DNA from: F23-B02 sp963590435
Lineage (GTDB): Bacteria > Bacillota > Clostridia > Oscillospirales > Oscillospiraceae
DNA length: 35,340 bases
Assembly: GCA_963590435.1 (NCBI GenBank)
Contig: CAVAPG010000002.1
Coordinates: 1-35,340 of the forward strand
Direction of reading: 5' to 3'
Below the pieces are notes generated by a model, which ran no database searches, was not told the origin of the DNA, and saw nothing but the letters and a program-made list of their open reading frames with translations. Positions 15,533 to 23,254 of the stretch are shown here, in pieces (the first letter of the stretch is position 1; each line of letters starts with the position of its first letter). Position numbers and translations under genes: made by a program.

Positions 15533-16429
15533 ATGATCGAATTTCTACACAATAATTTGAGCTATCTGCTGTCGGGCATATCCGTGGGCGGTCAGTATGC
15601 CCTTATTGCCATCGGCTATACGATGGTATACGGCATACTCAGACTTATTAACTTTGCTCACGGCGATGTGTTCATGGTAGCAGGTCTTATAATGGTTTAT
15701 GCCATAGCAGGCGGCCTGCCGATGTGGCTGGCGATAATCCTTGTCATAGTCCTCACGGTGGCACTCGGCGTTGCCATTGAGCGCGTGGCTTATAAACCTC
15801 TGAGATCCTCACCGCGTATGTCGGTCATGATCTCTGCAATCGGCGTATCTTACCTTCTGCAAAACTGCGCACTGTACTTCACCGGCGGCCTTGCACGTTC
15901 CTACCCTGTGGTTCCGTTTCTTGCAAAGACCGTCAAGATCTGGGGTGCAAGCACAAAGGTGGTAACGCTCGTGACCCCGGTGCTGACTCTTGTTCTGGTT
16001 ATCGTTTTGGTACTTCTCATAAACCACACGAAAATCGGAATGGCAATGCGCGCCGTTGCAAAGGATTTTGAGACAAGTCAGCTCATGGGCATAAAGATAG
16101 ACTCCGTCATATCGTTTACATTTATAATCGGCTGCTTCCTCGCAGCTGTCGGCTCACTGCTTTATTTTTCAAACTACACGACAGTTGTTCCGACTTCCGG
16201 CTCACTGCCCGGTCTGAAGGCCTTTGTTGCGGCAGTTTTCGGCGGAATCGGCTCTATCCCGGGCGCTGTTATCGGTGCGTTCATAATCGGTATCTGCGAA
16301 AATATCATAAAGGCGTTCGGACAGGACTGGACCGTGTTTTCCGATGCGTTTACGTTTGTCCTGCTGATAGTCATCCTCCTCGTCAAGCCCACCGGCATCT
16401 TCGGCGAGAAGGCAACGGATAAGGTGTGA
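15533..16429 (+). CDS. livH: Branched-chain amino-acid ABC permease LivH
   Basis: A 298-residue membrane permease with about eight hydrophobic helices. Family motifs YALIAIGYTMVYGILRLINF, AHGDVFMV and FGGIGSIPGAVIGA are present. It forms the transport channel with LivM. It lies 189 nt after the binding-protein gene, a spacer that holds a strong hairpin, and its own RBS AGGATGG is 9 nt upstream. Confidence 0.96.
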   Translation: MIEFLHNNLSYLLSGISVGGQYALIAIGYTMVYGILRLINFAHGDVFMVAGLIMVYAIAGGLPMWLAIILVIVLTVALGVAIERVAYKPLRSSPRMSVMISAIGVSYLLQNCALYFTGGLARSYPVVPFLAKTVKIWGASTKVVTLVTPVLTLVLVIVLVLLINHTKIGMAMRAVAKDFETSQLMGIKIDSVISFTFIIGCFLAAVGSLLYFSNYTTVVPTSGSLPGLKAFVAAVFGGIGSIPGAVIGAFIIGICENIIKAFGQDWTVFSDAFTFVLLIVILLVKPTGIFGEKATDKV

Positions 16430-16439
16430 GGTGACGGTA

Positions 16440-17663
16440 ATGAACGAAACAATGAATACCAAAGTCCTCAGAACTCCGGACGAGATTGCAAAGCGTCAGG
16501 GCATGTGGCTGACGATAGTCGCCCTTGTCATCATGTACGTTGCACTGTTTGCACTTGATAATTTCGTAAAGCCCTCGAAGTTTACGATGATGCTTATCCC
16601 CGTGCTCAAGAAGGGCGCAATATACTCGCTGGTGTGCGTCTCTATGAACCTGCTCAACGGCTTCACGGGCCTGTTTTCGCTCGGCCAGGCGGGATTCATG
16701 CTCATCGGAGCATATGCTTATTCGATATTCTCAATCCCCGCGGCACAGCACGCCTCGGTCTATCAGTATTTTGATGGCGGCGCAATCCAGTTCTCTATTC
16801 CCGAGATACTCGGCAATGCACTTGGCGTGAACCTCGGCAGTTTCCTCGGCGCTATAATCTGCATCATAATAGCCGGACTTGCAGCGGCGGTTTTCGCGGC
16901 GCTTATCGGTATCCCTGTGCTGCGCCTCAAGAGCGATTATCTGGCTATCGCGACCCTCGGCTTTGCCGAAATTATCCGCGCCATCTTCCAGTGGAACGGA
17001 CTCGGCGTTATAACAAACGGCTCGAACCTTCTGCGTAAATACACATCCTTCAGCGATATGAAAATTCAGATTGGTTCGCAGGTGTTCAAATTCGGAACGG
17101 CTTTCCCGTTCCTCATAGCAATGATAAGCATTATCATCATTGTTCTGCTTATTAATTCGTCTTACGGCCGTGCGTTCAAGGCAATCCGCGATGACGAGGT
17201 TGCGGCAGAGGCAATGGGTATAAATCTGTTCAAGCACAAGATGCTGTCATTTGTCATTTCCAGCTTCTTTGCCGGAGTCGGCGGTGCACTTCTTGCAATG
17301 TTCCAGACGACGGTTCAGGCATCGGCCTTTATGTCATCCATGACCTATGAGCTGCTGCTTATTGTTGTTATCGGCGGTATAGGCTCCGTTTCCGGCAGCT
17401 GCATAGCGGCGTTCCTGTACATTGCCTGCTCCGAGTGGTGGCTTCGTTTCCTCGACTCCGGCGCGATAGGTGATATTCAGGTATCCTTCTTCCGTGACGG
17501 CTTCCGCAAGGTCGTGTTCTCGGTTGTCATCATGGTAATCGTCCTGTTCTTCTCAAAGGGAATTATGGGCAATAAGGAGCTGTCATTTGCGGGACTCATA
17601 AAGAAAATTCAGGCCAGAAAGGCCAAAAAAGCCGCAAAGGCCAAAGAGGGAGGTGCCGCATAA
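16440..17663 (+). CDS. livM: Branched-chain amino-acid ABC permease LivM
   Basis: A 407-residue membrane permease, partner of LivH. The motifs NLLNGFTGLFSLGQAGFM, LRLKSDYLAIATLGFAEI and the coupling helix region GRAFKAIRDDEVAAEAMG are typical. A basic alanine/lysine-rich tail (KKAAKAKEGGAA) ends it. The start at 16440 is preferred to a GTG three codons earlier because GAGGTG lies 6 nt before the ATG. It begins 10 nt after livH, and its stop overlaps the livG start by 1 nt. Confidence 0.96.
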   Translation: MNETMNTKVLRTPDEIAKRQGMWLTIVALVIMYVALFALDNFVKPSKFTMMLIPVLKKGAIYSLVCVSMNLLNGFTGLFSLGQAGFMLIGAYAYSIFSIPAAQHASVYQYFDGGAIQFSIPEILGNALGVNLGSFLGAIICIIIAGLAAAVFAALIGIPVLRLKSDYLAIATLGFAEIIRAIFQWNGLGVITNGSNLLRKYTSFSDMKIQIGSQVFKFGTAFPFLIAMISIIIIVLLINSSYGRAFKAIRDDEVAAEAMGINLFKHKMLSFVISSFFAGVGGALLAMFQTTVQASAFMSSMTYELLLIVVIGGIGSVSGSCIAAFLYIACSEWWLRFLDSGAIGDIQVSFFRDGFRKVVFSVVIMVIVLFFSKGIMGNKELSFAGLIKKIQARKAKKAAKAKEGGAA

Positions 17664-18508
17664 TGAGCGATAATGTTCTTCATGTTGAGAATGTAACCAT
17701 GCAGTTCGGCGGCGTTGTTGCAGTCAACAACCTCTCACTTGATATCCCCGAGGGCAAAATCGTAGCCCTCATCGGCCCGAACGGCGCCGGAAAGACCACG
17801 GCGTTTAACTGCATTACCGGTGTTTACGAGCCTACAAACGGCCTTGTCGAGTTCATGGGTGAGCCAATCGTTCGCAATCATCCGCAGGGCAAGATGAGGA
17901 AAAACTACAAGGGGCAGAACGGCGATATGTATCTCGGTAAGGTTGTCGCCAACACGCCCGATAAGATAACCCGTCAGGGCATCGCGCGCACCTTCCAGAA
18001 TATCAGACTTTGGAAGAGCATGACCGTTTTTGAAAACGTTCTCATTGCAAAGCATATGCATGCAAAGCAGAATGTATTTTCCGCAACCTTCCGCGGCAAC
18101 GCAAAGGAAGAAAAACGCATGCGCGAAGAGACAATGGAACTTCTGCGTGAGCAGGGACTGGATAAATATAAGGACGAGATTGCAACGAGCCTGCCCTACG
18201 GACTTCAGCGCCGACTTGAGATAGCGCGTGCACTGGCCGCCGACCCGAAGCTTCTGCTTCTCGATGAGCCGGCTGCCGGTATGAACCCACAGGAGACCTT
18301 GGAGCTTGCGCAGTTTATCCGCGAGATACGCGAAAAGCATCACCTCACGGTATTTCTTATTGAGCACCATATGGAGCTTGTCATGCAGATATCCGACTAT
18401 ATCTATGTCATCGACTTCGGTTCGGAGATAGCACAGGGCACTCCAAAGGAAGTTCAGAACAATCAGCGTGTTATTGACGCATATTTGGGGGTTGTTGAAG
18501 ATGAGTGA
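17663..18508 (+). CDS. livG: Branched-chain amino-acid ABC ATPase LivG
   Basis: A 281-residue ABC ATPase. Walker A GPNGAGKTT is at 38-46, the Q-loop in ARTFQNIRLW near 108-117, the signature region SLPYGLQRRLEIARAL, and Walker B LLLLDEPAAGMNP. Compared with ordinary LivG there are about 25-30 extra residues between the first beta-sheet and the Q-loop (about 70-97, Lys/Gly/Asn-rich). It works with LivF as an ATPase heterodimer under LivHM. It overlaps livM by 1 nt and livF by 8 nt. Confidence 0.96.
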   Translation: MSDNVLHVENVTMQFGGVVAVNNLSLDIPEGKIVALIGPNGAGKTTAFNCITGVYEPTNGLVEFMGEPIVRNHPQGKMRKNYKGQNGDMYLGKVVANTPDKITRQGIARTFQNIRLWKSMTVFENVLIAKHMHAKQNVFSATFRGNAKEEKRMREETMELLREQGLDKYKDEIATSLPYGLQRRLEIARALAADPKLLLLDEPAAGMNPQETLELAQFIREIREKHHLTVFLIEHHMELVMQISDYIYVIDFGSEIAQGTPKEVQNNQRVIDAYLGVVEDE

Positions 18509-19211
18509 AGCAATACTGAAGATCAATGACCTCAAGGTCAATTACGGTGGTATTGAAGCCGTCAAAGGAATAAGCTTTGATGTCCCGGAGGGGCAGATAG
18601 TTACGCTGATCGGTGCAAACGGTGCCGGCAAAAGCTCAACCCTTCGTGCAATAGCGGGACTTGTCAAGCCTGCAGGCGGCTCGATAGAGTTCAAGGGCGA
18701 AAATATCACAGGCCTTGATCCGACGAGCATTGTCACCAAGGGCATAACCCTCGTTCCTGAAGGGCGCAAGATATTCCCGGACCTTACGGTTCTGGAAAAC
18801 CTCAAGATAGGCGCGTACCTGCGCAAGGATGATCTGACAGACGATCTCAACTGGGTGTATGATCTGTTTCCCAGATTGAAGGAGCGTTCATGGCAGGAGG
18901 GAGGTACCCTCTCCGGCGGCGAGCAGCAGATGCTGGCGGTCGGCAGAGCGCTTATGAGCCGCCCGAAGGTCATAATGATGGACGAGCCGTCCCTCGGCCT
19001 GGCGCCGATTATAGTGCGCGGAATCTTCGATATCATAAAGGAGATTAACAAGCGCGGCGTTACTGTTCTGCTCATTGAGCAGAATGCCAATATGGCACTG
19101 AAAACGGCGCACATCGGCTATGTTCTCGAAACAGGCAGACTAACTATGTCCGGCAGCGGCGCAGAGCTTCTTGCAGACGAAAAGGTAAAAGCAGCTTACC
19201 TCGGTACATGA
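18501..19211 (+). CDS. livF: Branched-chain amino-acid ABC ATPase LivF
   Basis: A 236-residue ABC ATPase, partner of LivG. Walker A GANGAGKSS is at 38-46, the LivF hallmark LVPEGRKIFPDLTVLENL follows, signature LSGGEQQML, and Walker B VIMMDEPSLGLAP. The ATG at 18501, inside the end of livG, is preferred: it gives the normal N-terminus and follows GGGGGTTG. It is the last gene of the operon, with a terminator hairpin just after it. Confidence 0.96.
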   Translation: MSEAILKINDLKVNYGGIEAVKGISFDVPEGQIVTLIGANGAGKSSTLRAIAGLVKPAGGSIEFKGENITGLDPTSIVTKGITLVPEGRKIFPDLTVLENLKIGAYLRKDDLTDDLNWVYDLFPRLKERSWQEGGTLSGGEQQMLAVGRALMSRPKVIMMDEPSLGLAPIIVRGIFDIIKEINKRGVTVLLIEQNANMALKTAHIGYVLETGRLTMSGSGAELLADEKVKAAYLGT

Positions 19212-19219
19212 TAAAAATA

Positions 19220-19254
19220 TTCAGGCAGGGGCAGACAATACGCCCTTGCCTGAA
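19220..19254 (+). terminator. Terminator hairpin of the liv operon
   Basis: A 13-bp stem with one mismatch (TTCAGGCAGGGGC with GCCCTTGCCTGAA) begins 9 nt after the livF stop. The downstream tract is A-rich rather than U-rich, so efficiency is uncertain. Confidence 0.6.
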
Positions 19255-19284
19255 TTAAAAAGTTTAAAAATATCAAAAAATGTG

Positions 19285-19313
19285 TTGACAATCGGGGTCG
19301 TATCTTGTATAAT
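19285..19313 (+). promoter_or_regulatory. Perfect consensus promoter for tRNA genes
   Basis: TTGACA (19285-19290), exactly 17 nt, then TATAAT (19308-19313). It lies 22 nt before the tRNA-Met 5' end, as expected for a strong stable-RNA promoter. Confidence 0.92.
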
Positions 19314-19335
19314 TCTGATTGCTCATTTGAGAAAT

Positions 19336-19412
19336 GGCGGCATAGCTCAGTTGGCTAGAGCATGCGGTTCATACCCGCAGTGTCCCCGGTTCGAATCCAG
19401 GTGCCGCTACCA
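19336..19412 (+). tRNA. tRNA-Met (CAT), elongator
   Basis: A 77-nt cloverleaf with encoded CCA. The acceptor stem GGCGGCA pairs with TGCCGCT (G-U at 1-72), the D-arm is AGCTCAGTTGGCTAGAGC, the anticodon stem TGCGG/CCGCA encloses loop TTCATAC (CAT), and the T-loop is GGTTCGAATCC. The G1-U72 end and body resemble elongator tRNA-Met rather than initiator (C1) or the CAT-Ile tRNA. It is the expected substrate of TmcAL encoded upstream. Confidence 0.95.
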
Positions 19413-19415
19413 AAC

Positions 19416-19444
19416 AAAGGCGCAGCGATTTTCACTGCGCCTTT
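19416..19444 (+). terminator. Hairpin between the two tRNA genes
   Basis: A 10-bp stem AAAGGCGCAG / CTGCGCCTTT with a 9-nt loop ends in TTTTATATG, six bases before the tRNA-Glu 5' end. It looks like an intrinsic terminator. As no separate promoter is visible for tRNA-Glu, it may instead be a partial terminator or a processing signal. Confidence 0.55.
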
Positions 19445-19449
19445 TATAT

Positions 19450-19524
19450 GGCCCGTTGGTCAAGCGGTTAAGACACCGCCCTTTCACGGCGGTAACATGG
19501 GTTCGATTCCCGTACGGGTCACCA
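19450..19524 (+). tRNA. tRNA-Glu (TTC)
   Basis: A 75-nt cloverleaf with encoded CCA. The acceptor GGCCCGT pairs with ACGGGTC, the anticodon stem CCGCC/GGCGG encloses CTTTCAC (TTC), and the T-arm is GGGTTCGATTCCC. It is probably co-transcribed with tRNA-Met. Confidence 0.96.
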
Positions 19525-19557
19525 AACCAGCAGTTGTTGAAAGCTGCTGGTTTTTCT
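19524..19557 (+). terminator. Terminator of the tRNA operon
   Basis: A 10-bp stem (AAACCAGCAG / CTGCTGGTTT) that begins at the last base of tRNA-Glu, followed by TTTTTCTTAT. Confidence 0.88.
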
Positions 19558-19577
19558 TATTGCTGCCTTAAGGCGCA

Positions 19578-19619
19578 AACACACAAGCCGCGGAGAAAGC
19601 CCTCCGCGGCTTGTGTGTT
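19578..19619 (-). terminator. Long hairpin after the PAP2 gene
   Basis: An 18-bp perfect stem (19578-19595 with 19602-19619; core CAAGCCGCGGAG) with a 6-nt loop, 7 nt beyond the minus-strand PAP2 stop. On the minus strand TTTGCGCCTT follows; on the plus strand a T-rich run follows a few bases later, so it may act on both converging units. Confidence 0.65.
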
Positions 19620-19625
19620 CAGACT

Positions 19626-20543
19626 TTATTTTTTTCCGAGTTTTGCAAAGAACTTAAATGTCAGGGGCCATATAATTCCCGCAAAGACAATCACAATGAA
19701 ATATCTTATTCCATGTGCGATGTTATGCCCGCCGAACAGGGCAAGCAGGGGTGCCTTTAGTATCGCCTTGAGTCCGAGCAGAATTCCGAGACCGACAACC
19801 ACTTTTATTATCTGTGCCCACCAGACTGCCTGCGTTTGAAAGTGAATATATTTCGTGTCTGTGAAATAGCATAGCATGAGCCCGAGAGAACAGAACAGCA
19901 TCATATATGCATTCTTGAGCCCTTCCGCATAGTTTTCCGCGTCAATGTCCGCAGGAAAGTCGTACATCTCCACGAATGCAACAAATGCCGCGGACAGAAT
20001 GATAAACAGTGCAAATATTATGTAAACCTGATTTGGCTTTTCATTCATATCCCTGAAGAAAGGGTATATGACAAAAACCAGTATGGTTCCGACAATAAGC
20101 GACACACCTACGTCAAGCGGAGTGTGAACCCCAAGGTACATGCGCGAAAATGCCGTCAGCGCGATCAGAATGACGAGGACAATCCGCACAGCGCTGTTTT
20201 TATAAAACCTTGCCGGTGCGCCGAGTGTTGCAAATGCATTCTGCGTGTGGCCGCTCGGAAACGAGTATCCGGATGCATCCGCACGTGCGCTTTCAACGAT
20301 GGTGAAGTTCGGATCCTTCACCCACGGCCGCGGAATGCGAAACCAGAGCTTGAGAAACTGGTTTATTATAATGCCGGCAAAGCCTACGGTCATCATATAA
20401 TATCCGCAGTTTTTGCTCAGACACCAGAATATTATAATTGCCGCCGCAATAAAAACCGCTTCGCCGCCGAGATATGTTATAAGCGACATGATTTTATCGA
20501 GAATCGGCGTGCGTATGCCTTCAAGCGCGTAGAGAAAATTCAT
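19626..20543 (-). CDS. PAP2-family membrane phosphatase
   Basis: A 305-residue integral membrane phosphatase of the PAP2 superfamily. The three catalytic motifs are seen: K65 and RP72-73 in KLWFRIPRP, FPSGH at 95-99, and SRMYLGVHTPLD at 133-144. Several hydrophobic helices surround them, and extra helices extend to the C-terminus (FAKLGKK). Likely substrates are phosphatidic acid, phosphatidylglycerol phosphate or undecaprenyl pyrophosphate; the sequence does not decide. It begins 14 nt after the alcohol dehydrogenase gene with RBS GAGG, so it is second in that operon. Confidence 0.9.
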   Translation of the reverse strand: MNFLYALEGIRTPILDKIMSLITYLGGEAVFIAAAIIIFWCLSKNCGYYMMTVGFAGIIINQFLKLWFRIPRPWVKDPNFTIVESARADASGYSFPSGHTQNAFATLGAPARFYKNSAVRIVLVILIALTAFSRMYLGVHTPLDVGVSLIVGTILVFVIYPFFRDMNEKPNQVYIIFALFIILSAAFVAFVEMYDFPADIDAENYAEGLKNAYMMLFCSLGLMLCYFTDTKYIHFQTQAVWWAQIIKVVVGLGILLGLKAILKAPLLALFGGHNIAHGIRYFIVIVFAGIIWPLTFKFFAKLGKK

Positions 20544-20557
20544 GTTTAACCTCGTTA

Positions 20558-21769
20558 TCAGGCCTCGTCAATGATGCGGTGGATGACCTTTGTAAAGCGA
20601 GCTTCGTTGTATATGACCGGAACCGGGTAGATTGGGTTAGCTTCGGCCATTGCCCACTGGCACATCTGGTGAATGTCCTCTTCCTTGATGAAGTCAAAAC
20701 CCGTGGGGATATTCATGCGCTTGTTCATTGCGCGTATCTCTGCGATAAATGCCTTGGCTTTTTCTTCATCGGTGCCACTGTCCTTGACACCGGTGAGCTC
20801 TGCAAGGTGAGCAAGCTTTGTGTAAACCGCCTCGCCGTAATCCTCAAGAACTATGGGAAGAATAACCGCGTTTGCAAGACCGTGCGGAGTATTATACAGA
20901 CCGCCGAGGGTGTGCGCTATTGCGTGAACATTGCCGACACCTGCACGAGTGAAAGCAAAGCCGGCCTTGAATGAAGCCGTGAGCATCTGCTGGCGCGCTT
21001 CCATATCGTTGCCGTCGTTATAGGCACGCTCAAGATATTTGAAAATTGCAATCGTTGCTTCTTCCGCAAGACGGATTGACTCCTCCGTGTTGTAAGTCCA
21101 GCAGACATAGGCTTCGACAGCGTGCGTCAGAGCATCCATGCCGGTTGTAGAGGTTGTCTTCTGCGGCAGATCGCGCGTAAGCTCCGGGTCAAGTATTGCG
21201 TACTTCGGAACAATGCACAGATCCATGATTGCGTATTTGTGATGCGTCTCAGGATCGGTTATGACGGCGGCTATCGTGGTTTCAGAACCGGTGCCGGCAG
21301 TAGTCGGAACAGCGACAAAAGTCGGAATTTTGTGATGAACGCGCAGAAGACCTGCCATTTTGTTGACCGACATGTTTGGCCGCACAACTCGCGCCGCCGC
21401 ACCCTTTGCGGCATCCATCGGTGAGCCTCCGCCGATTGCAAGAAATCCCTCACAGCCGCTCTCAAGGTATTTTTTCTGAATTTCGTTTACGACGGTGACA
21501 GTAGGATTGGCCGAGACCTCTGAATAGTGCTCATATGCTATCCCGGCTTTATCGAGCGCCGCCTTTGCGATAGGAGCAATGGTCTTGCCGACAGTGCGGC
21601 CTGTTACTATCATAACCTTTTTGACGTTGTGCTTTTTGAAAAGTTCGGGAGCCTTGCTCAGCGCGCCTTCACCTTCAACTGTGATGGGCTTGCGCCAGGG
21701 CAGCGCACGTGCGCCTATGTTAAAGACTGCCTGGAACGAGCGATAATATGCATTTTTTAAAGCATCCAT
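20558..21769 (-). CDS. Iron-containing alcohol dehydrogenase
   Basis: A 403-residue group III (iron-type) NAD(P)-dependent dehydrogenase. The nucleotide-binding GGGSPMDAAK is at 113-122, PTTAGTGSE at 155-163; likely metal ligands are Asp212 and His216 in GMDALTHAVEAY and the two histidines of HAIAHTLGGLYNTPHG. It probably reduces an aldehyde to an alcohol to reoxidise NADH in fermentation; 1,3-propanediol, lactaldehyde or butanol-type substrates are all possible. GGAGG lies 8 nt before the start. It is the first gene of a two-gene operon with the PAP2 phosphatase and has a clear promoter. Confidence 0.93.
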   Translation of the reverse strand: MDALKNAYYRSFQAVFNIGARALPWRKPITVEGEGALSKAPELFKKHNVKKVMIVTGRTVGKTIAPIAKAALDKAGIAYEHYSEVSANPTVTVVNEIQKKYLESGCEGFLAIGGGSPMDAAKGAAARVVRPNMSVNKMAGLLRVHHKIPTFVAVPTTAGTGSETTIAAVITDPETHHKYAIMDLCIVPKYAILDPELTRDLPQKTTSTTGMDALTHAVEAYVCWTYNTEESIRLAEEATIAIFKYLERAYNDGNDMEARQQMLTASFKAGFAFTRAGVGNVHAIAHTLGGLYNTPHGLANAVILPIVLEDYGEAVYTKLAHLAELTGVKDSGTDEEKAKAFIAEIRAMNKRMNIPTGFDFIKEEDIHQMCQWAMAEANPIYPVPVIYNEARFTKVIHRIIDEA

Positions 21770-21800
21770 ATGTAATTCCTCCCAATATCAGATGTTACTA

Positions 21801-21829
21801 ATTTTAATATACATGTTGTATTTAGTCAA
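21801..21829 (-). promoter_or_regulatory. Promoter of the alcohol dehydrogenase operon
   Basis: On the minus strand TTGACT (21824-21829), a 17-nt spacer and TAAAAT (21801-21806). A small hairpin, GCCGCT/AGCGGC (21841-21857), lies just upstream and could be an operator or a leftover terminator. Confidence 0.7.
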
Positions 21830-21920
21830 GGATAAAACGAGCCGCTCTGTAAGCGGCAAAATAAACAAATATGCAGATCTATGGCGCTGTCTTTGGTTTT
21901 GATTTCAGTATTATTCACGA

Positions 21921-21948
21921 TTGACTTTTTCAGTGATTGCTTTAAAAT
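21921..21948 (+). promoter_or_regulatory. Promoter of pfkA
   Basis: TTGACT (21921-21926), a 16-nt spacer and TAAAAT (21943-21948), about 40 nt before the pfkA start. Confidence 0.65.
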
Positions 21949-21988
21949 ATTAATATGAAATTTATATAAATCAAAAGAGGGTTTTAAC

Positions 21989-23077
21989 TTGAAGAACATA
22001 ACACGTGTCGCGCTTATCACCTCGGGCGGCGACTGCCAGGGCCTTAACGCCGCTATGCGCGGTATCGGGAAGGCTCTGCACAATAGAATAGATAATCTTG
22101 AGATATTCGGCATGTATGACGGATATAGAGGACTTATAGACGGCGATTATAAATATATGGAGCCCAAGGACTTTGCAGGTATCCTCACTCAGGGAGGGAC
22201 CATTCTCGGAACATCGCGCCAGCGTTATATTCCCGGCAAAGATATAGTTGACGATGAGGGCAACAGCCTTATTCCCGCAATGAAGGATACGTATAATAAA
22301 CTCAACCTCGACTGCCTTGTCATTATGGGAGGCAACGGAACGCAGAAAAGCGCGAAGCTTCTTATGGATGCCGGTATGAATGTTGTCACACTGCCAAAGA
22401 CGATTGATAACGATATTTGGGGTACGGATACGACGTTCGGCTTCCAGAGCGCGGTTGATATTGCAACAAATGTTATCGACTATATCCACTCAACAGCGTC
22501 CTCGCACAGCCGCGTGTTCCTTGTCGAGCTTATGGGACGCGATGCAGGCTGGCTCACGCTGCACGCCGGCATCGGTTCAGGTGCGGATATAATACTCATA
22601 CCCGAGATACCCTATGATATAGATAATATTCTCAAGGCAATTGATCACCGCCGCCGCCACGGAAGAAGCTTTTCCATCCTTGCCGTTGCCGAGGGCGCAA
22701 AGAGCGTGCACGATCAGATTCTCACAGAGGAGGAAAGTCGCCGCCGCCGCGAAGAGTCGAGGCACTCGACAATATCGTACGAGATTGCAGCCGAGATAGA
22801 AGCGGCTTTGGGTCAGGAGGCGCGTGTCACCGTACCCGGTCATTATCAGCGCGGTGGTCCTCCGTGCCCGTATGACCGCGTTTTGGCAACTCAGTTCGGA
22901 ACAGCCGCGGCAGAGCTCATTGCCGGTAAGCAGTACGGACGCATGGTGGCTATTCAAAACGGGCATATTGTGTCCATCCCTCTTGAAGAGGCGGCCAGCA
23001 AGACAAAATTCCTGCCGACAGATCATCCTCTCATTCAAGTCGCACGTGATATCGGCATATCCTTCGGCGACCAATAA
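21989..23077 (+). CDS. pfkA: 6-phosphofructokinase, group III-like
   Basis: A 362-residue phosphofructokinase that phosphorylates fructose 6-phosphate in glycolysis. TSGGDCQGLN is at 11-20, the phosphoryl-donor loop GGNGT at 114-118, the catalytic PKTIDND at 136-142, MGRDAGW near 183 and GHYQRGGPPCPYDR near 294. The combination of Gly in the donor loop (ATP-type) with Lys in PKTIDND (seen in PPi- and mixed group III enzymes) and Asn where E. coli has Asp103 makes the donor uncertain, though ATP is more likely. The start is TTG, 7 nt after AGAGGG; no ATG is available nearby. It is monocistronic between a promoter and a terminator. Confidence 0.93.
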   Translation: MKNITRVALITSGGDCQGLNAAMRGIGKALHNRIDNLEIFGMYDGYRGLIDGDYKYMEPKDFAGILTQGGTILGTSRQRYIPGKDIVDDEGNSLIPAMKDTYNKLNLDCLVIMGGNGTQKSAKLLMDAGMNVVTLPKTIDNDIWGTDTTFGFQSAVDIATNVIDYIHSTASSHSRVFLVELMGRDAGWLTLHAGIGSGADIILIPEIPYDIDNILKAIDHRRRHGRSFSILAVAEGAKSVHDQILTEEESRRRREESRHSTISYEIAAEIEAALGQEARVTVPGHYQRGGPPCPYDRVLATQFGTAAAELIAGKQYGRMVAIQNGHIVSIPLEEAASKTKFLPTDHPLIQVARDIGISFGDQ

Positions 23078-23082
23078 AACAG

Positions 23083-23114
23083 AAAATCTCCCGTCACCCC
23101 GGACGGGAGATTTT
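23083..23114 (+). terminator. Terminator of pfkA
   Basis: A 13-bp perfect stem (AAAATCTCCCGTC / GACGGGAGATTTT) with a 6-nt loop, 5 nt after the stop. Its T4 arm serves as a short U-tract. Confidence 0.85.
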
Positions 23115-23193
23115 GCATAAAAACGACCGACAAACTTCCTGCTATAAAAATATATGCGCTCAGGTTCAGAGAGTATAAAATATAATAATTCTG

Positions 23194-23223
23194 TTGTTAT
23201 AGCCTTTTTGGCTGTGGTATAAT
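23194..23223 (+). promoter_or_regulatory. Promoter of the YD-repeat lipoprotein gene
   Basis: TTGTTA (23194-23199), an 18-nt spacer and a perfect TATAAT (23218-23223). The spacer contains a 4-bp inverted repeat (AGCC-T5-GGCT). Confidence 0.6.
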
Positions 23224-23254
23224 GCAATACAAATATCTCATCGGGAGTCGAATT

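Noticed and set aside
19336..19412. Initiator tRNA-fMet or CAT-Ile tRNA
   Set aside because: The first pair is G-U rather than the C-A mismatch of initiators, and the stems match elongator tRNA-Met rather than the lysidine-modified Ile tRNA.
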